From Amanita rubescens (lineage: Eukaryota > Basidiomycota > Agaricomycetes > Agaricales > Amanitaceae): a stretch of DNA of 64,000 nt. A model generated the notes under the pieces. It searched no databases, had not been told where the DNA came from, and saw only the letters and a list, made by a program, of their open reading frames with translations. The DNA lies in contig WION01000042.1 of assembly GCA_015039365.1 (NCBI GenBank), forward strand, positions 219,073 to 283,072, given 5' to 3'. Positions 11,657-22,844 of this stretch are shown here, piece by piece. The stretch's first letter is position 1, and each line of letters opens with the position of its first letter. The position numbers and the translations under genes are program-made.

Positions 11657-12133
11657 GCTTCGAGATTTACCTCGAGTATGACATCCGGGTACGATACGCG
11701 TATATACACCGTCCTAACACCTTCTTGCCCTCCATGTGGCACGATCCTCTCTATCAGGCTGTCCTGGAGGAGTATTACTTCAAGCAGCTCGTGGATCGCC
11801 CGTTGTCCAGACCATCCTATACGGTGTAACGTGCCGATACCGGCTACGTTGTACTCAGTGCTCAAACCCGACACATGGCGGGCTCCGACCTCCAACACTG
11901 CGGACCCCGAAACCCGACATCGGACGCATCGGATCGTCGGACGCATGTAGTACATGAGGTAGACATTATATAAACGTGTCGTAGTTTAGTTTTATACACC
12001 TTCTTTCCTTCCGACCACTTTAGTTCAATCGTCCGACAGTGCGGCCGAGGTTGGGTGCGACTGCCCCGTCCACCGAACTCATTCGGCACACGCCGAAACA
12101 CTCGGGGGTTGTGCGCAACACAGCCTCTTTTGA
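11657..12133. other. junction sequence between the LTR and the tyrosine-recombinase element
   Basis: No gene assigned. Short overlapping ORFs exist in several frames but none shows a motif. The true left end of the tyrosine-recombinase element should lie here; I found no copy of its expected left terminal repeat (A1), so that element seems 5'-truncated. An in-frame TGA at 12131-12133 closes the upstream side of the gag remnant. Confidence 0.4.
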
Positions 12134-12499
12134 GTTGTTACAACGGCTACAAATCAGTCCTCCAGCACCCCAGGTGGTTCCGATAGCTCCGGGAGTAGTA
12201 CTTCCTTTCGCTCTGGCTCCTCGTCGGGTCCTGCCCGCTCGCGCGACGGGGAGCGTAAAATCACAGTCCACTGCATGTATTGTGGCTCCCGCGACCACGT
12301 CTACCGCCGCTGTCCAGGTACGGGTGCTACGAAGCTCCGCAAAGCCGAAGACGGCATCTGGCGAGACATGGAAGGCCACACTTATTGCATTAATCACAAC
12401 GGCCCACGTCCCTGCCCACGTAAGGACACTTGTTCACACATACACGCCTGTTCCCTGTGTTTCTCAGGAGATCACGCTGCTCAGTCATGCACTCTATGA
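12134..12499 (+). pseudogene. gag C-terminal part with cysteine/histidine clusters, 5'-truncated
   Basis: An open frame without ATG until 12275 encodes a Ser/Gly-rich linker, then a Cys/His-rich tail (CMYCGSRDHVYRRCPG, CPRKDTCSHIHACSLC, GDHAAQSC) that ends at TGA 12497-12499. Such clusters bind nucleic acid in the Gag-like proteins of basidiomycete tyrosine-recombinase elements. It is closed upstream by TGA at 12131-12133, so the N-terminal Gag region is absent or frameshifted. The RT frame overlaps its 3' end. Confidence 0.6.
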
Positions 12500-14247
12500 C
12501 TCCCTCTTCCCGATTCGTACTAAACTACGCTGGGCCGCATGGCGCGATACCCTCTCTTCATTAGGTCTATTTTCCTAGTACCCCTCTACTTACATCACTC
12601 ATATGTTCCGTAGGATTACTCTCTCGATATAGCGATATCCCAATCGGTTTACAGTACGGCTTCCTTATGGGTCTAGAGCATTATCAAATTATAAACACTG
12701 CGATTCCCCCTAATCATTACAAATCGACAGACCATGAGCAATTTGTCCTCGCTAAATACGCAGAAGAGATAGATTTAGGCCGCATCTCCCCAGCCTTTCC
12801 TCCGGATCAGCTACGGCGCTGGGTGGGGCACATTCGTACTGCACCATTGAACGTTTTTCAACAAACACCGGGGGGCAAGCTCCGAGTCACTGTGGATCAC
12901 TCTTTCCCCCGGTCCGGTTTTCCCCCTCCCACGCCGGCCATGAACCCTGGGGACGACTACACGCCGTTCGATCCCGCTGTCCATTCCGTCAATGCCATCA
13001 TCGACTCAAAGAAGTTCCAGTGCGGATGGGGAACCTTCTCCCAATGCTACTTGATGGTAGCGGACGCTCCTACCGGAACACAAGCAGCCGTTTGCGATGT
13101 TGATGCAGCCTTCCGCAATGTTCCTACCCACCCATCAGCACGTCCCTTCCTAGCCGTACAAATTGCTGGCCTCGTCCATCTGGACCACTGCTTAAACTTT
13201 GGCGCTTCTCCATGTCCGGGAGTGTGGGGACGCATTGCAGACGCCATGGTGGAGATCTATAAGGCAAATGGCATTACTGAGGTGATAAAATGGGTGGATG
13301 ACTTCGTCTTCTTCCGCTCTCCCACGAACTTACCCGGTTCCAATTCGGCTGCACCAACTTATTCATACGATGAATCAACAATTTGGGCAATCGCGGAAGG
13401 CCTAGGATGGCCATGGGCGCCGAAGAAATGCTTCCCTTTTTCATCTACCTTCACTTATATTGGCTTCCTGTGGGACTTAGAAGCGAAGACGGTCTCCTTA
13501 CCCGACACGAAACGTTTGAAATACCTCACCAAACTTGAACGCTGGTCACCCACCTTCAAACCTTCATGTGAAGAAGTAGAATCACTCATAGGCACCCTCA
13601 ATCACGTTTCTTTGATCTTGCCTGCCGGTCGAACGCACCTCTTACACCTTTATCGGCTTCGAGCTAGCTTCACACATGCTCGACACCGCTGGATTCGCCA
13701 TAAGCTCCCTGGAGCTGCACTAGATGACATACGGTGGTGGACCCATAACCTTCAAACACCGTTCGTGGGTATGTCGGTTATACGTCCACTGTCACCCAAC
13801 GACGATACTCTGTATGTCGACGCCTCAACCGACTGGGGCATTGGCCTCCTACTGAACGGGCGCTGGCTAGCTTGGAAATTGCGAGACGATTGGCGATCGG
13901 ATGGTCGTGACATCGGTTGGGCAGAAATGGTTGCTGTGGAGCTCGCTCTGCGTTCCTTAGTAGCCGCAGGCCGACACGACACACATGTCATCATCCATTC
14001 AGACAACCAAGGCGTCGTCCATTCAGTTGCCTCAGGACGTTCACGTGGTTGTCAACAGAACGCCATTCTCCGTCACATCATGCACCTCATACAAATTCAC
14101 AAAGTGTGGGTTACTACTAAGTGGATTTCCACACACGACAACCCGGCGGACCCCATCTCCCGTGGTTCCCTTCCATCCATTGACAAACGCCTTTCCAATC
14201 GACCTCCCATCCCACCACATCTATCTTCCTACTTGACACAAGCTTAA
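12480..14247 (+). CDS. reverse transcriptase-RNase H of the tyrosine-recombinase element
   Basis: Copies the element RNA into DNA and removes RNA from the hybrid. The main ORF is 12667-14247 (526 codons from ATG), but coding sequence probably begins upstream: the frame ending LRWAAWRDTLSSLG at 12564 joins LLSRYSDIPIGLQ at 12614 through a 49-bp intron (GTCTAT...CCGTAG). RT signatures include PGGKLRVTVDHSFPRS, AAVCDVDAAFRNVP and the catalytic KWVDDFVFF. RNase H follows, with YVDAS, AEMVAVELAL, HSDNQG and HDNPADPISRG providing the D-E-D-(H)D set. The order RT then RH fused in one ORF, with the recombinase in the next ORF, is typical of the group. The ORF is intact; the precise start is unresolved. 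Confidence 0.8.
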
Positions 14248-14704
14248 CCTACGTTATTCCTTTCCTAGAGTACCCCAATCCAATCCATGTGACTCATCTT
14301 TCCTAAAATGTCGTGTGACCGATCGCGTTAATTAACATAATTCACATCCACACTTGTGCGTCGTACAATCCTTCAAGCCCTTCATGGACATCCCCACGTA
14401 TGTACAACATATCATGGCAACCCATCCTGGCTCTAGCAGGATGCGCAGCTTCAGCCTTTCTACCACCAGTCCACGTAACAACCAATCCCTTCCTAACTCA
14501 CTTCCACACAATCCACCGCTAACCAACCCCACACCGAGAAGCGATACACATTCATGCCAACACCGTGAACTTGCCCAGCCATACCAGCGATCACGCCGAC
14601 ATTCCCAGCCACCTCTGCCAAGTCCAGCGCCCCCGCCTAACACACGTCCATTGCCAGCCACTGTACGCCACGCAATCACACTAGCTTGGGCCCCAGCTAC
14701 ACTC

Positions 14705-15111
14705 TGTTAAATATAGAATTATATTTATAGAATGATTAACTATTGATTGACTACAATCAATGTTACTCATATCGCTCGCGTCATCCTTTATGTATGACAT
14801 AGAGATGACATCATAATGACTTCATTATGATATCATGGTGACATCATGATAAACTCATGATCACATCTTATGGTGTGCTTAGCACGCCATATCTTCTCAT
14901 CTATACTATACACTTACACATATGTAGACACATATTTGTTCTCTCTTAGTATATAAACCTGTCCTGTATCGTAGAATAGGACAATCCATTCTCTTCCTCT
15001 TACTATCACTACTACGCCGAAGGGTAGTGCTAAGATCATATCGCAATAGGTAAGCTATTGCACCTGCTCATGCTGTGGACACGCTCTCGCGTAGACCTGT
15101 CTTCTTCGTCA
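14705..15111 (+). repeat. copia 5' LTR
   Basis: Begins TGTTAAATATAG and ends CTTCTTCGTCA (TG...CA). It contains TATATAAA at 14950-14957, a likely promoter box, and a dense cluster of ATGACATCAT-type words around 14800-14860 that could bind transcription factors. Confidence 0.95.
14950..14957 (+). promoter_or_regulatory. TATA box of the copia 5' LTR
   Basis: TATATAAA; the same box occurs at 22683-22690 in the 3' LTR. Transcription would begin some 30 bp downstream, in the region that reads CTGTATCGTAGAATAGG. Confidence 0.55.
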
Positions 15112-15123
15112 GGTTATGGGCCC
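15112..15123 (+). promoter_or_regulatory. primer-binding site for half initiator tRNA-Met
   Basis: GGTTATGGGCCC directly abuts the 5' LTR. It is complementary to GGGCCCAUAACC, the anticodon arm of eukaryotic initiator tRNA-Met, not to a tRNA 3' end. Drosophila copia and yeast Ty5 prime from a cleaved 5' half of this tRNA in the same way. The host tRNA sequence was not available to confirm the match. Confidence 0.65.
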
Positions 15124-16009
15124 CGCCGTCGATATTGCCAGGACCCACATCGCCGCTCGCTTGCTCGTCATCCGACATGATGTCCCACTGGTATAGTATC
15201 GCAGCGAGCCTGATATGGTCTAATCATCTTGACATAATTAATCCTTGATATGGCATATGCGCTAATGACATGCGCCCGGACCCTAGGGCTTTAGGGGGAT
15301 CTCCTAGACACCCAGGGATAAGGGTACAACCTATGTTTCTCGATGCTGGCATGGCAACGTCAGCCCCCACAGAGTTATACTTGCCCTCTGTGATGTGACT
15401 GGGGTATTCATGCACGATATAACATCATAAGCCCCTAGAGGCTTTATAATACAATATGGCTCGTATATAGAAACTTCTAGTATAAAGGACGTGCTGACAC
15501 CTCATTGTGGGTGGTACACGCAGTCTATTAAGGATGCGCCCTTAGGGACTCCTTTAGTCGGAATGATCGTTAGGATCATTCTAAGTTTGGGCTCTATGGT
15601 GATCCCATAATCCCATTTAGAAGTTTCATATTGATTACCGGTCATGCTTATATAATGGTCTGGGGGGTTTATGGACCAGACATTATTTCTATTTACAATC
15701 GCAACGGGTAAAACCGTGGTTCGCCCAAGAGCGCTAGAGCCAGCGATTGACTTTGCATGTCATTTACAGCATTCAAGGATAATCCGAGCTTTCAAGACCG
15801 AGTGGACCTGTGGACCTGAGCTTTATCTAAGCTTGGCTTGTAACTAAGATTACTCAGGGTCGGTTGGTTTAACCGAATATGGACTGTACTCGTAACCGAG
15901 GAACTCTATATAGTCTGACATTCTAGTCTATGGCACCCTGGTAACTTAATAAAGACGAATTAGACTTTTAGCTTTAATTAAGCTTTAAGCTCATTAAATT
16001 CTCTTTTAG
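15124..16009 (+). other. long copia leader
   Basis: Nearly 0.9 kb with no substantial ORF. It carries several short ATG-started frames, the last at 15879. It ends in a pyrimidine-rich ATTCTCTTTTAG that looks like a 3' splice site, so much of the leader may be removed as an intron. Confidence 0.4.
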
Positions 16010-16018
16010 GAAAGAAAA

Positions 16019-16561
16019 CTGGATTCCGAAACTAGTACTCCGCTACCAGTTTACGAAGCCGAAGGAGAATCATTTCCTCCTGCCCGGAGATTACCTCCTT
16101 CTTACGACGCTCCAATCCCACCGTTTCCCTTAATCTTAGGGGACCGAACTTTTATTGATACACCGGCACCAATTCCATCTTCGTCCTATTCAAGGACGAT
16201 AGTTCGTGTTGTCAACCCTGACACCAGATTCGGTGTTACAACTCGTGGACCTGTCACAGTTCACGATCGAAGAGATCACTTCCTAGCCACACGACTTAGA
16301 AACGGCCGCACCTTGCAAGACGAAATAATACATCGTCGTAGACAAGTAGCTATTGAAGAAGGTGTTCCGCCCACCTTAGATCTTTGGATTCCACCCAGGG
16401 GTACTTCAGTAGCCCAACACATAGCAAATAGGCGTACACGCCATAATCTCGAAAGAGATAACCAAGAGGTCGAAAACCTCGAAAATCAAAGAAACTTCCA
16501 TTTCTTTTGGCGTCTTCTAACCGCCTATATCATAATCATCACCTCCGCCTTCCTCGTCTAA
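16019..16561 (+). CDS. copia upstream ORF without ATG, C-terminal hydrophobic segment
   Basis: An open frame runs from the TAG at 16007-16009 to TAA 16559-16561 (183 codons) and contains no methionine codon; no ATG exists in any frame from 15882 to 16562. The first near-cognate codon is CTG at 16019 in the context AAACTGG (A at -3, G at +4), giving 180 residues. The N-terminal half is Pro-rich (PPARRLPPSYDAPIPPFP), the middle is Arg-rich, and the last 17 residues (WRLLTAYIIIITSAFLV) could form a tail anchor. The stop lies one base before the gag-pol ATG. No homologue is known to me. Alternatively the codons are supplied by an upstream exon spliced at the TAG. The boundary chosen is an inference; the open frame is direct. 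Confidence 0.5.
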   Translation: MDSETSTPLPVYEAEGESFPPARRLPPSYDAPIPPFPLILGDRTFIDTPAPIPSSSYSRTIVRVVNPDTRFGVTTRGPVTVHDRRDHFLATRLRNGRTLQDEIIHRRRQVAIEEGVPPTLDLWIPPRGTSVAQHIANRRTRHNLERDNQEVENLENQRNFHFFWRLLTAYIIIITSAFLV

Positions 16562-16562
16562 C

Positions 16563-19500
16563 ATGTCTAACGACTTGACGATTCCAAGTTCCATTCCCGT
16601 TTTGAATGGAACTAACTATAAAGAATGGGAACGCATGATGCGTTTCCTATTACAAACCAAAGGTCTATATCGGTACCTAAAAACCGATTATGTTCGTCCA
16701 AGACGGATAACGCCGTTGGAACAATTCTATCTGGACACAGGGGTTCAAGCCTTTGTTCCAGCTGTTCCAGCAACAGCAGCAGTTCCGGAAACGGAAACTG
16801 AAGATGCGATACCCGCAATGCCGGCACAACCGGCACAACCTGCCATCACTCAACAAATGATTGATGATGCAGAGGCTATCAAAAAGGCCTATGATGATTG
16901 GGTCGTCGAGGATGATCGCATCCTCGGATCCATAAACATGAAGTGTACTGCTACTATACAGCAGATCAACGAACATGTAGTTTCTGCCCGAGTTCTATGG
17001 CAGAACTTAGCAGAACAATACGGTGTGACAACGTCTGCCGGTATATATAATGATTTCCAATTAGCAATAAATTGGAAATTCCAAGATAAAAAGGATCCCA
17101 CACAATCCTTAAACGACCTCCTCGCAATTATAAACCGCTTAGCCTCAAGCGGAATTACATTGCCTGCAAATGTACAGGCAATGATTGTACTTTCAGCTGT
17201 CCCCCGTCATTGGGACAACTTTGCCGCTGTGGTTCTTGCTACAACAGAACCATCGGATCTTACGATCCAAGGGATACTTCCCTTAATTCAGAATGAGTGG
17301 CGCCGAAGGCACCCTGAATCTGCCGCGATGGCTAATACGTCGCAACAACAGCAGCAACCATGGCAACAAGTACGTGGTCGAGGACGAGGACGTGCTCGCG
17401 GACGTGGCCGCGGAGCAGGTCGTGGACGTGGGGGGAGGCCTTATTCTAGGCCTCCACAAGGCGCTCAAACACCGGCTCCTACTGCTCCTCCGGCAAATCA
17501 AAATTGGCCGGGCAAAGTTGAGGGCCAAACACGTGGTCCTAACTGGGAGAGGAACCGAGAACGCCGAAAGGCAGATGCAGCCGAGAAAAAGGCTGCCAAA
17601 GCCGCAGAACATACTATGAGTTCTGCACATACCGTCGCCCGTATTGGGCCTTATGACATTACTGAGCCAGTTGCCGGCTCTAGCAAAGGCAAACAAAGAG
17701 AAAAGGACGAACAGGACTTTGAGTCCTATAAATCGAACCGAGGAATGGGGATATCGTCAGACGATATCGACTATAAAAATATGGATATAGATCAGGAAGC
17801 TGAACTATATTATGACGATTATTACTATGAAGATAACGGCAAACAATGGTATGAAACCATTAAGAAGCTGGAAATGGCTAACTTTCTCTTTATAGAGGCA
17901 GCGATGAAAATGGTGTTCCCTAAGTTGGGACATCATCGTCGTACTATAAATTCCTTCTTTGAACAATCTGTACTATATGATAGTATAAATTATAAAGAAA
18001 ATTTAGACGAAACCTGCCTCGTAAGAGATAAGTCGTGTGACACTGCCATTTATAATGCAAATATGATTGAACGATCATATAATATTGGTAACATGTTTAA
18101 GAAACCTTTTACATGTTTAGCAGTCAATAAAAGAAAATTTAAAGATAAAGTACATCCGACATGTCCCTGTCCGGAATGTGTTGAGAAACGTACTGGAGAT
18201 ACACTATGGATGTGTGACTCCGGTGCATCTGATCACTTTACCTTTAGTAGGAAAGACTTCTCTGAATACAGAGAATTTCCTGCAAATGAAAACCACAGTG
18301 TTAAAACTGCTAATGGTTTAGATCGTCTTGAGGGACTTGGCACAGTTATTCTTGAACACAAGTTATCCACAGGAGAAACAACACTCGTAAAGCTCTTCCC
18401 TGTTCTCTATATGCCACGGGCAACTGCACGCTTGATTTCAAACGGCAGATTAATCCGACAAGGATTGACTTGTAAACAAGATGAAAAGATGGTAGTCTTT
18501 TCCTTTACAGACTCAGGTAGAACGTGTATCGAAGGACATTATCTTATGCCTGATGATACATTAGTTTATGCTCGAGGTAGGATTATTATAATGAATCCTA
18601 CACTGGTTTCCGGTCCTGGCTTAGCCAACAGGAATTCTAAATTAATTCTTGGAAGACCGACAAAGAAACCAAACGCAGAGTCTATAGAAAAACTATTAGA
18701 CTACGAGACCTGGCATAAACGTTTTGGTCATCCATCTAACGAAGTCTTTTCGAAGATACCGTTAAACGTCAATGGATGGAAAGAAGTTACATTTCCAGAA
18801 GGAAAACTACGTTGTGAAGGTTGTCTAAAAGGCAAAATGAAGGCAAAACCTTATAAACTGTCTTCAAAGAGAGCTACTCGTCCCTTTGAGTTACTCCATA
18901 TGGATCTTATGACCGTACCGGCCATATCTTACCACAAATACAAATATATTGGTGTTATCGTTGACGATTTCACCTCGTATACGTGGATTGGTTTATTAAA
19001 AACCAAAGATCAAACTCTTGAATATTTTACCGGATGGTATAATGAGTTTGTAGATCCTAAACAACCTATTTCTCACCTCCGTTCTGATCGAGGGGGGGAA
19101 TTTGTAAATAAAGCCTTTGAAGAATTCCTTAAATCCAAAGGAATTAAACATCAACAGACAGCTCCTTACACCCCACAACAAAATGGTCGCGTTGAACGCA
19201 TGAATCAGACTTTGTCAGACAAAGCTGAGGCTATGCGATTAGATGCAGGATGTCCGAAATCTTGGTGGGAGTTCTCATTCAGAACGGCTGTGCATGTGTA
19301 CAACCGCACTCCCCTAAAACGGACTAAATGGAAGACCCCTCTGGAAAATCTTCTTAATAAAAAACCAGACGTATCATACTTTCGAGTATTTGGATGTGAA
19401 GCCTGGGTATTTATCCCTGATCAACAGAGACCGGATAAGCTGTCCGAAAAATCCGTTTTATGCACTTTTGTAGGATATGAATCAGGAACCAAAGGCTATA

Positions 19501-22415
19501 GGTTCATGACGTCGACAAACACACTGGTCATATCCTCCCAGGCTACATTCTTTGAAAACAGGTTTCCGCGCAAAGGAAAGACTGCAGATATAATTACTGA
19601 AGATCTTGGTCCGATCTGGGAGGCGATTCCTCAAGAGGAACCTAACCGCCCTCCACAAAATTTGGATTTAGATGACTTACTCCCAGAGAACCGTAGACGT
19701 TCTCCGAGCCGTAGACGCTCACCAAGTTTGGATCGAAGGGGTGCATCTCCTGATCGACAGCAGTCAGACCCTTCTAATGATTCAAACGATGATGATGATG
19801 ATGACGGTGATGAATTTGCCGATCGTCGAAGAGATTTTTTGGATGATAATATCCGAAGGCAAAGGGAAGAAAGAGAACAAGAAAGACGTGACAATTATCG
19901 TAGACAACGCGATGATTGGAAAAAGGGTCAAGGAATTGATAAACAGTCTCGTTTACGAGATCAATTCAAACGTCAAATGAGTGATATGTTTAAGAAACGT
20001 AAAACTCCTGAACCTTTTAGACGTACTCCCTCTCCACAAATAAAAGAGGAAACTCCTGCTCCTTCTAGGCCTATAACACCGATACCATATGTATCTAGGC
20101 CACCTTCGCCTCGTAGTCCTATGGATGAAGATAATCCCTTCTCTTTGAATCAAAGGGATCGTGATGAAATAGAAAACCCATTTATGACGGATCGAGAATT
20201 TGATCAATTTGAACAACGTCAAAGAGATCGTTTTAGAGAATTTGCTCAGAGACCTAGACCTCCTCCACCGATCATATCTGATCCTGGTCCACCCTCTGTA
20301 CAAATAGGTCCTCGCCGTTCTGGTCGTTTTCCAGTTCCAAGGGTACAAAGAGACAACGCGTATGGAGATAAAACTCCTGCACAGATAGAAGCGGAAATTC
20401 AGCAAAAGCGAGATGCTTTAAGAGAGCAGTTAAAAGATAAAACTCCGAGTTCTTTGACTCAGGATCCACCGTCAGCAGACAGGAACCCTGATAGAATGAA
20501 TGAATCTGCTTCTCTACTCAAAGAAATCTTTGCTTTAAAGTCTGAATTAAAATCTGCGGAACATGATCATTTAACTCGAATGATTAATGAATCTGGAAAT
20601 GAATTTCTTCATTTCCTTCTAAAAGCGGCTGTCCCCCTTGTTGATAACATTCCATATGACTATAGAGATATATCTAAAATGCGCTCCAGTAATCCTCAAT
20701 TGTATAAACAATGGAAGATTGCAATGGATGACGAATTTAAATCTCTTCAATCTAGAGATATTTGGGAGTTAGTTGATCTTCCAAAAGGACGAAACCTAAT
20801 CAGATGTCGTTGGGTTTTCGACTTAAAAACCGATGGACGCAAAAAAGCTCGCGTCGTAGCTAAAGGTTTTAGTCAACGTCCCGGATTAGATTACGATGAA
20901 ACATTCTCGCCTGTAGCGAGATATGAAACAATCCGAATACTTCTGGCCACATCAGTGCTTGAAAACTGGGATATACAAGCCCTAGATGTAAAAACTGCCT
21001 TCTTATATGGCGATCTTGATGAAGATATTTACATGGCCCAGCCAGAAGGTTTCGTTGTAAAAGGACAAGAATCTAAAGTATATAGGCTGAGGAAAGCCAT
21101 ATATGGATTGAAACAGGCATCATATGCCTGGAATAAACAAGCTGATAAATCGTTGAAATCGTTGCATTTCGAGCGATGCTTGTCTGATTCTGGCGTTTAC
21201 GTTCGTAAAGGCAAGAATACTATCACGATATGCATATTGTATGTCGACGATATACTCTTTATGGGAAATGACGATTCCACTATCGTATCCATTAAAAAGA
21301 AATTTATGGAGATGTGGGAATGTCGTGATCTTGGAAAGATCAAAGAGTATTTACGAATCCAAGTCAATTACAACCGCGATTTAGGATTCTTAGTCATAGA
21401 TCAAGGTCCTTATGCCTTGAAGGTTGTCAAGCGATTTGGACTTGAAGATTGCAAGTCTGTACGCACACCGTTACCTGCTGGGTATGCTCCTATAAAGAAT
21501 AAAGGAGAATGCACACCACAGGAACGTTCTTATTATCAACAGATAATAGGATCCCTTCTATATCTCGCCTTAGGAACTAGGCCTGATATAATTTATGCAG
21601 TAATTTTGATGTCCCAATTTTCATCAAACCCGTCTCAAGAACATATCCAAAAAGCCTTGTATATAGTCAAATACATTGCTCATACCTTAAACGTAAAAAT
21701 CGTTTATAGCGCCAAAGGCAATAATAAATTTAGAGCCTACGCTGACACTGACTGGGCCGCTGATCGTAATACATGACGATCTATAAACGGTTATGTCTTA
21801 ATGTTAGCTGGTGGTGCGGTAGCTTGGACGAGTAGAAAACAAAAGACTGTAGCTCTGTCTTCGACTGAAGCAGAATACATATCTTTATCAGATGCTGCAA
21901 GACAGATTGCATGGGTTGAAAATCTATTTTACGAAATAGGTGCACCCATTAAAAGCATCTTACTTAGCGTAGATAACCAAGGCGCTATATTTTGGGCACA
22001 AAATCCTGCACAAGAACATCGTTCTAAACATATTGATATTCGTTATCATTTCGTTCGCGAGTTGATCGAGACTAAAAAAGTAGTCCTCGAATACATACCA
22101 ACCAACGAGCAGAATGCGGATCTCATGACTAAGAATTTATCCTTTGAAAAGGTCAAATTCTTTAGAGAACGATTGGGACTCTCCTTAGAAGAATATCCAA
22201 CTTCTACAAACGCATTAATCAAAAGACCAGATAAATTAGAGTCTGAGGAAATTCGTGATTTGACGAAATTAATTCTTGATTGGCAAAATCTTGAATTAGA
22301 TGGTATTGATCGTCTATCACACAAGAAGTTGATGGAACTTCTTGATGGTCTTATTGATCAACAGGAATCGGATATAGATCCCTTCTATGATGAGAACATC
22401 ATAGACTTTAAATAA
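16563..22415 (+). CDS. copia Gag-Pol polyprotein with one in-frame TGA
   Basis: Encodes capsid, protease, integrase, reverse transcriptase and RNase H. The Gag part includes an RGG-type block (RGRGRGRARGRGRGAGRGRGG) near residues 275-300. Protease DSGASDHF lies near residue 552. The GAG-pre-integrase zinc motif is around ETWHKRFGHPSN with CEGCLKGK. Integrase carries LHMDLM, LRSDRGGEF and QQNGRVERMN. A long charged linker with RRRSPSRRRSPS and an acidic run follows (about 1040-1200), then RT with DVKTAFLYGDL and LYVDDILFMG (about 1559). RNase H begins at AYADTDWAAD. TGA at 21774-21776 stops translation after 1737 residues; the same frame then continues through ALSSTEAEYISLSD to TAA 22413-22415. 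The stop replaces a conserved Arg and fits CGA to TGA, a CpG transition. The start ATG is one base after the upstream ORF stop. Confidence 0.9.
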
Positions 22416-22426
22416 AGGATATCTAA

Positions 22427-22437
22427 GCGAAGGGGTG
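22427..22437 (+). promoter_or_regulatory. copia polypurine tract
   Basis: The purine-rich AGCGAAGGGGTG immediately precedes the 3' LTR and is the expected primer for plus-strand DNA synthesis. Confidence 0.6.
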
Positions 22438-22844
22438 TGTTAAATATAGAATTATATTTATAGAATGATTAACTATTGATTGACTACAATCAATGTTACT
22501 CATATTGCTCGCGTCATCCTTTATGTATGACATAGAGATGACATCATAATGACTTCATTATGATATCATGGTGACATCATGATAAACTCATGATCACATC
22601 TTATGGTGTGCTTAGCACGCCATATCTTCTCATCTATACTATACACTTACACATATGTAGACACATATTTGTTCTCTCTTAGTATATAAACCTGTCCTGT
22701 ATCGTAGAATAGGACAATCCATTCTCTTCCTCTTACTATCACTACTACGCCGAAGGGTAGTGCTAAGATCATATCGCAATAGGTAAGCTATTGCACCTGC
22801 TCATGCTGTGGACACGCTCTCGCGTAGACCTGTCTTCTTCGTCA
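22438..22844 (+). repeat. copia 3' LTR
   Basis: Same 407-bp sequence as the 5' LTR apart from one C/T difference near 22508. It is followed by the CACTC target duplication and the resumed recombinase ORF. Confidence 0.95.

Larger units (their letters stand above)
14705..22844 (+). mobile_element. Ty1/copia LTR retrotransposon, 8,140 bp, recent insertion
   Basis: Two 407-bp LTRs flank an upstream ORF and a gag-pol ORF ordered protease, integrase, RT, RNase H (copia order). The LTRs differ at one position that I can see (ATCGCT against ATTGCT). The target duplication CACTC lies at 14700-14704 and 22845-22849. A primer site and polypurine tract are in place. One nonsense codon in the RNase H domain makes this copy defective in cis. 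Confidence 0.95.
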
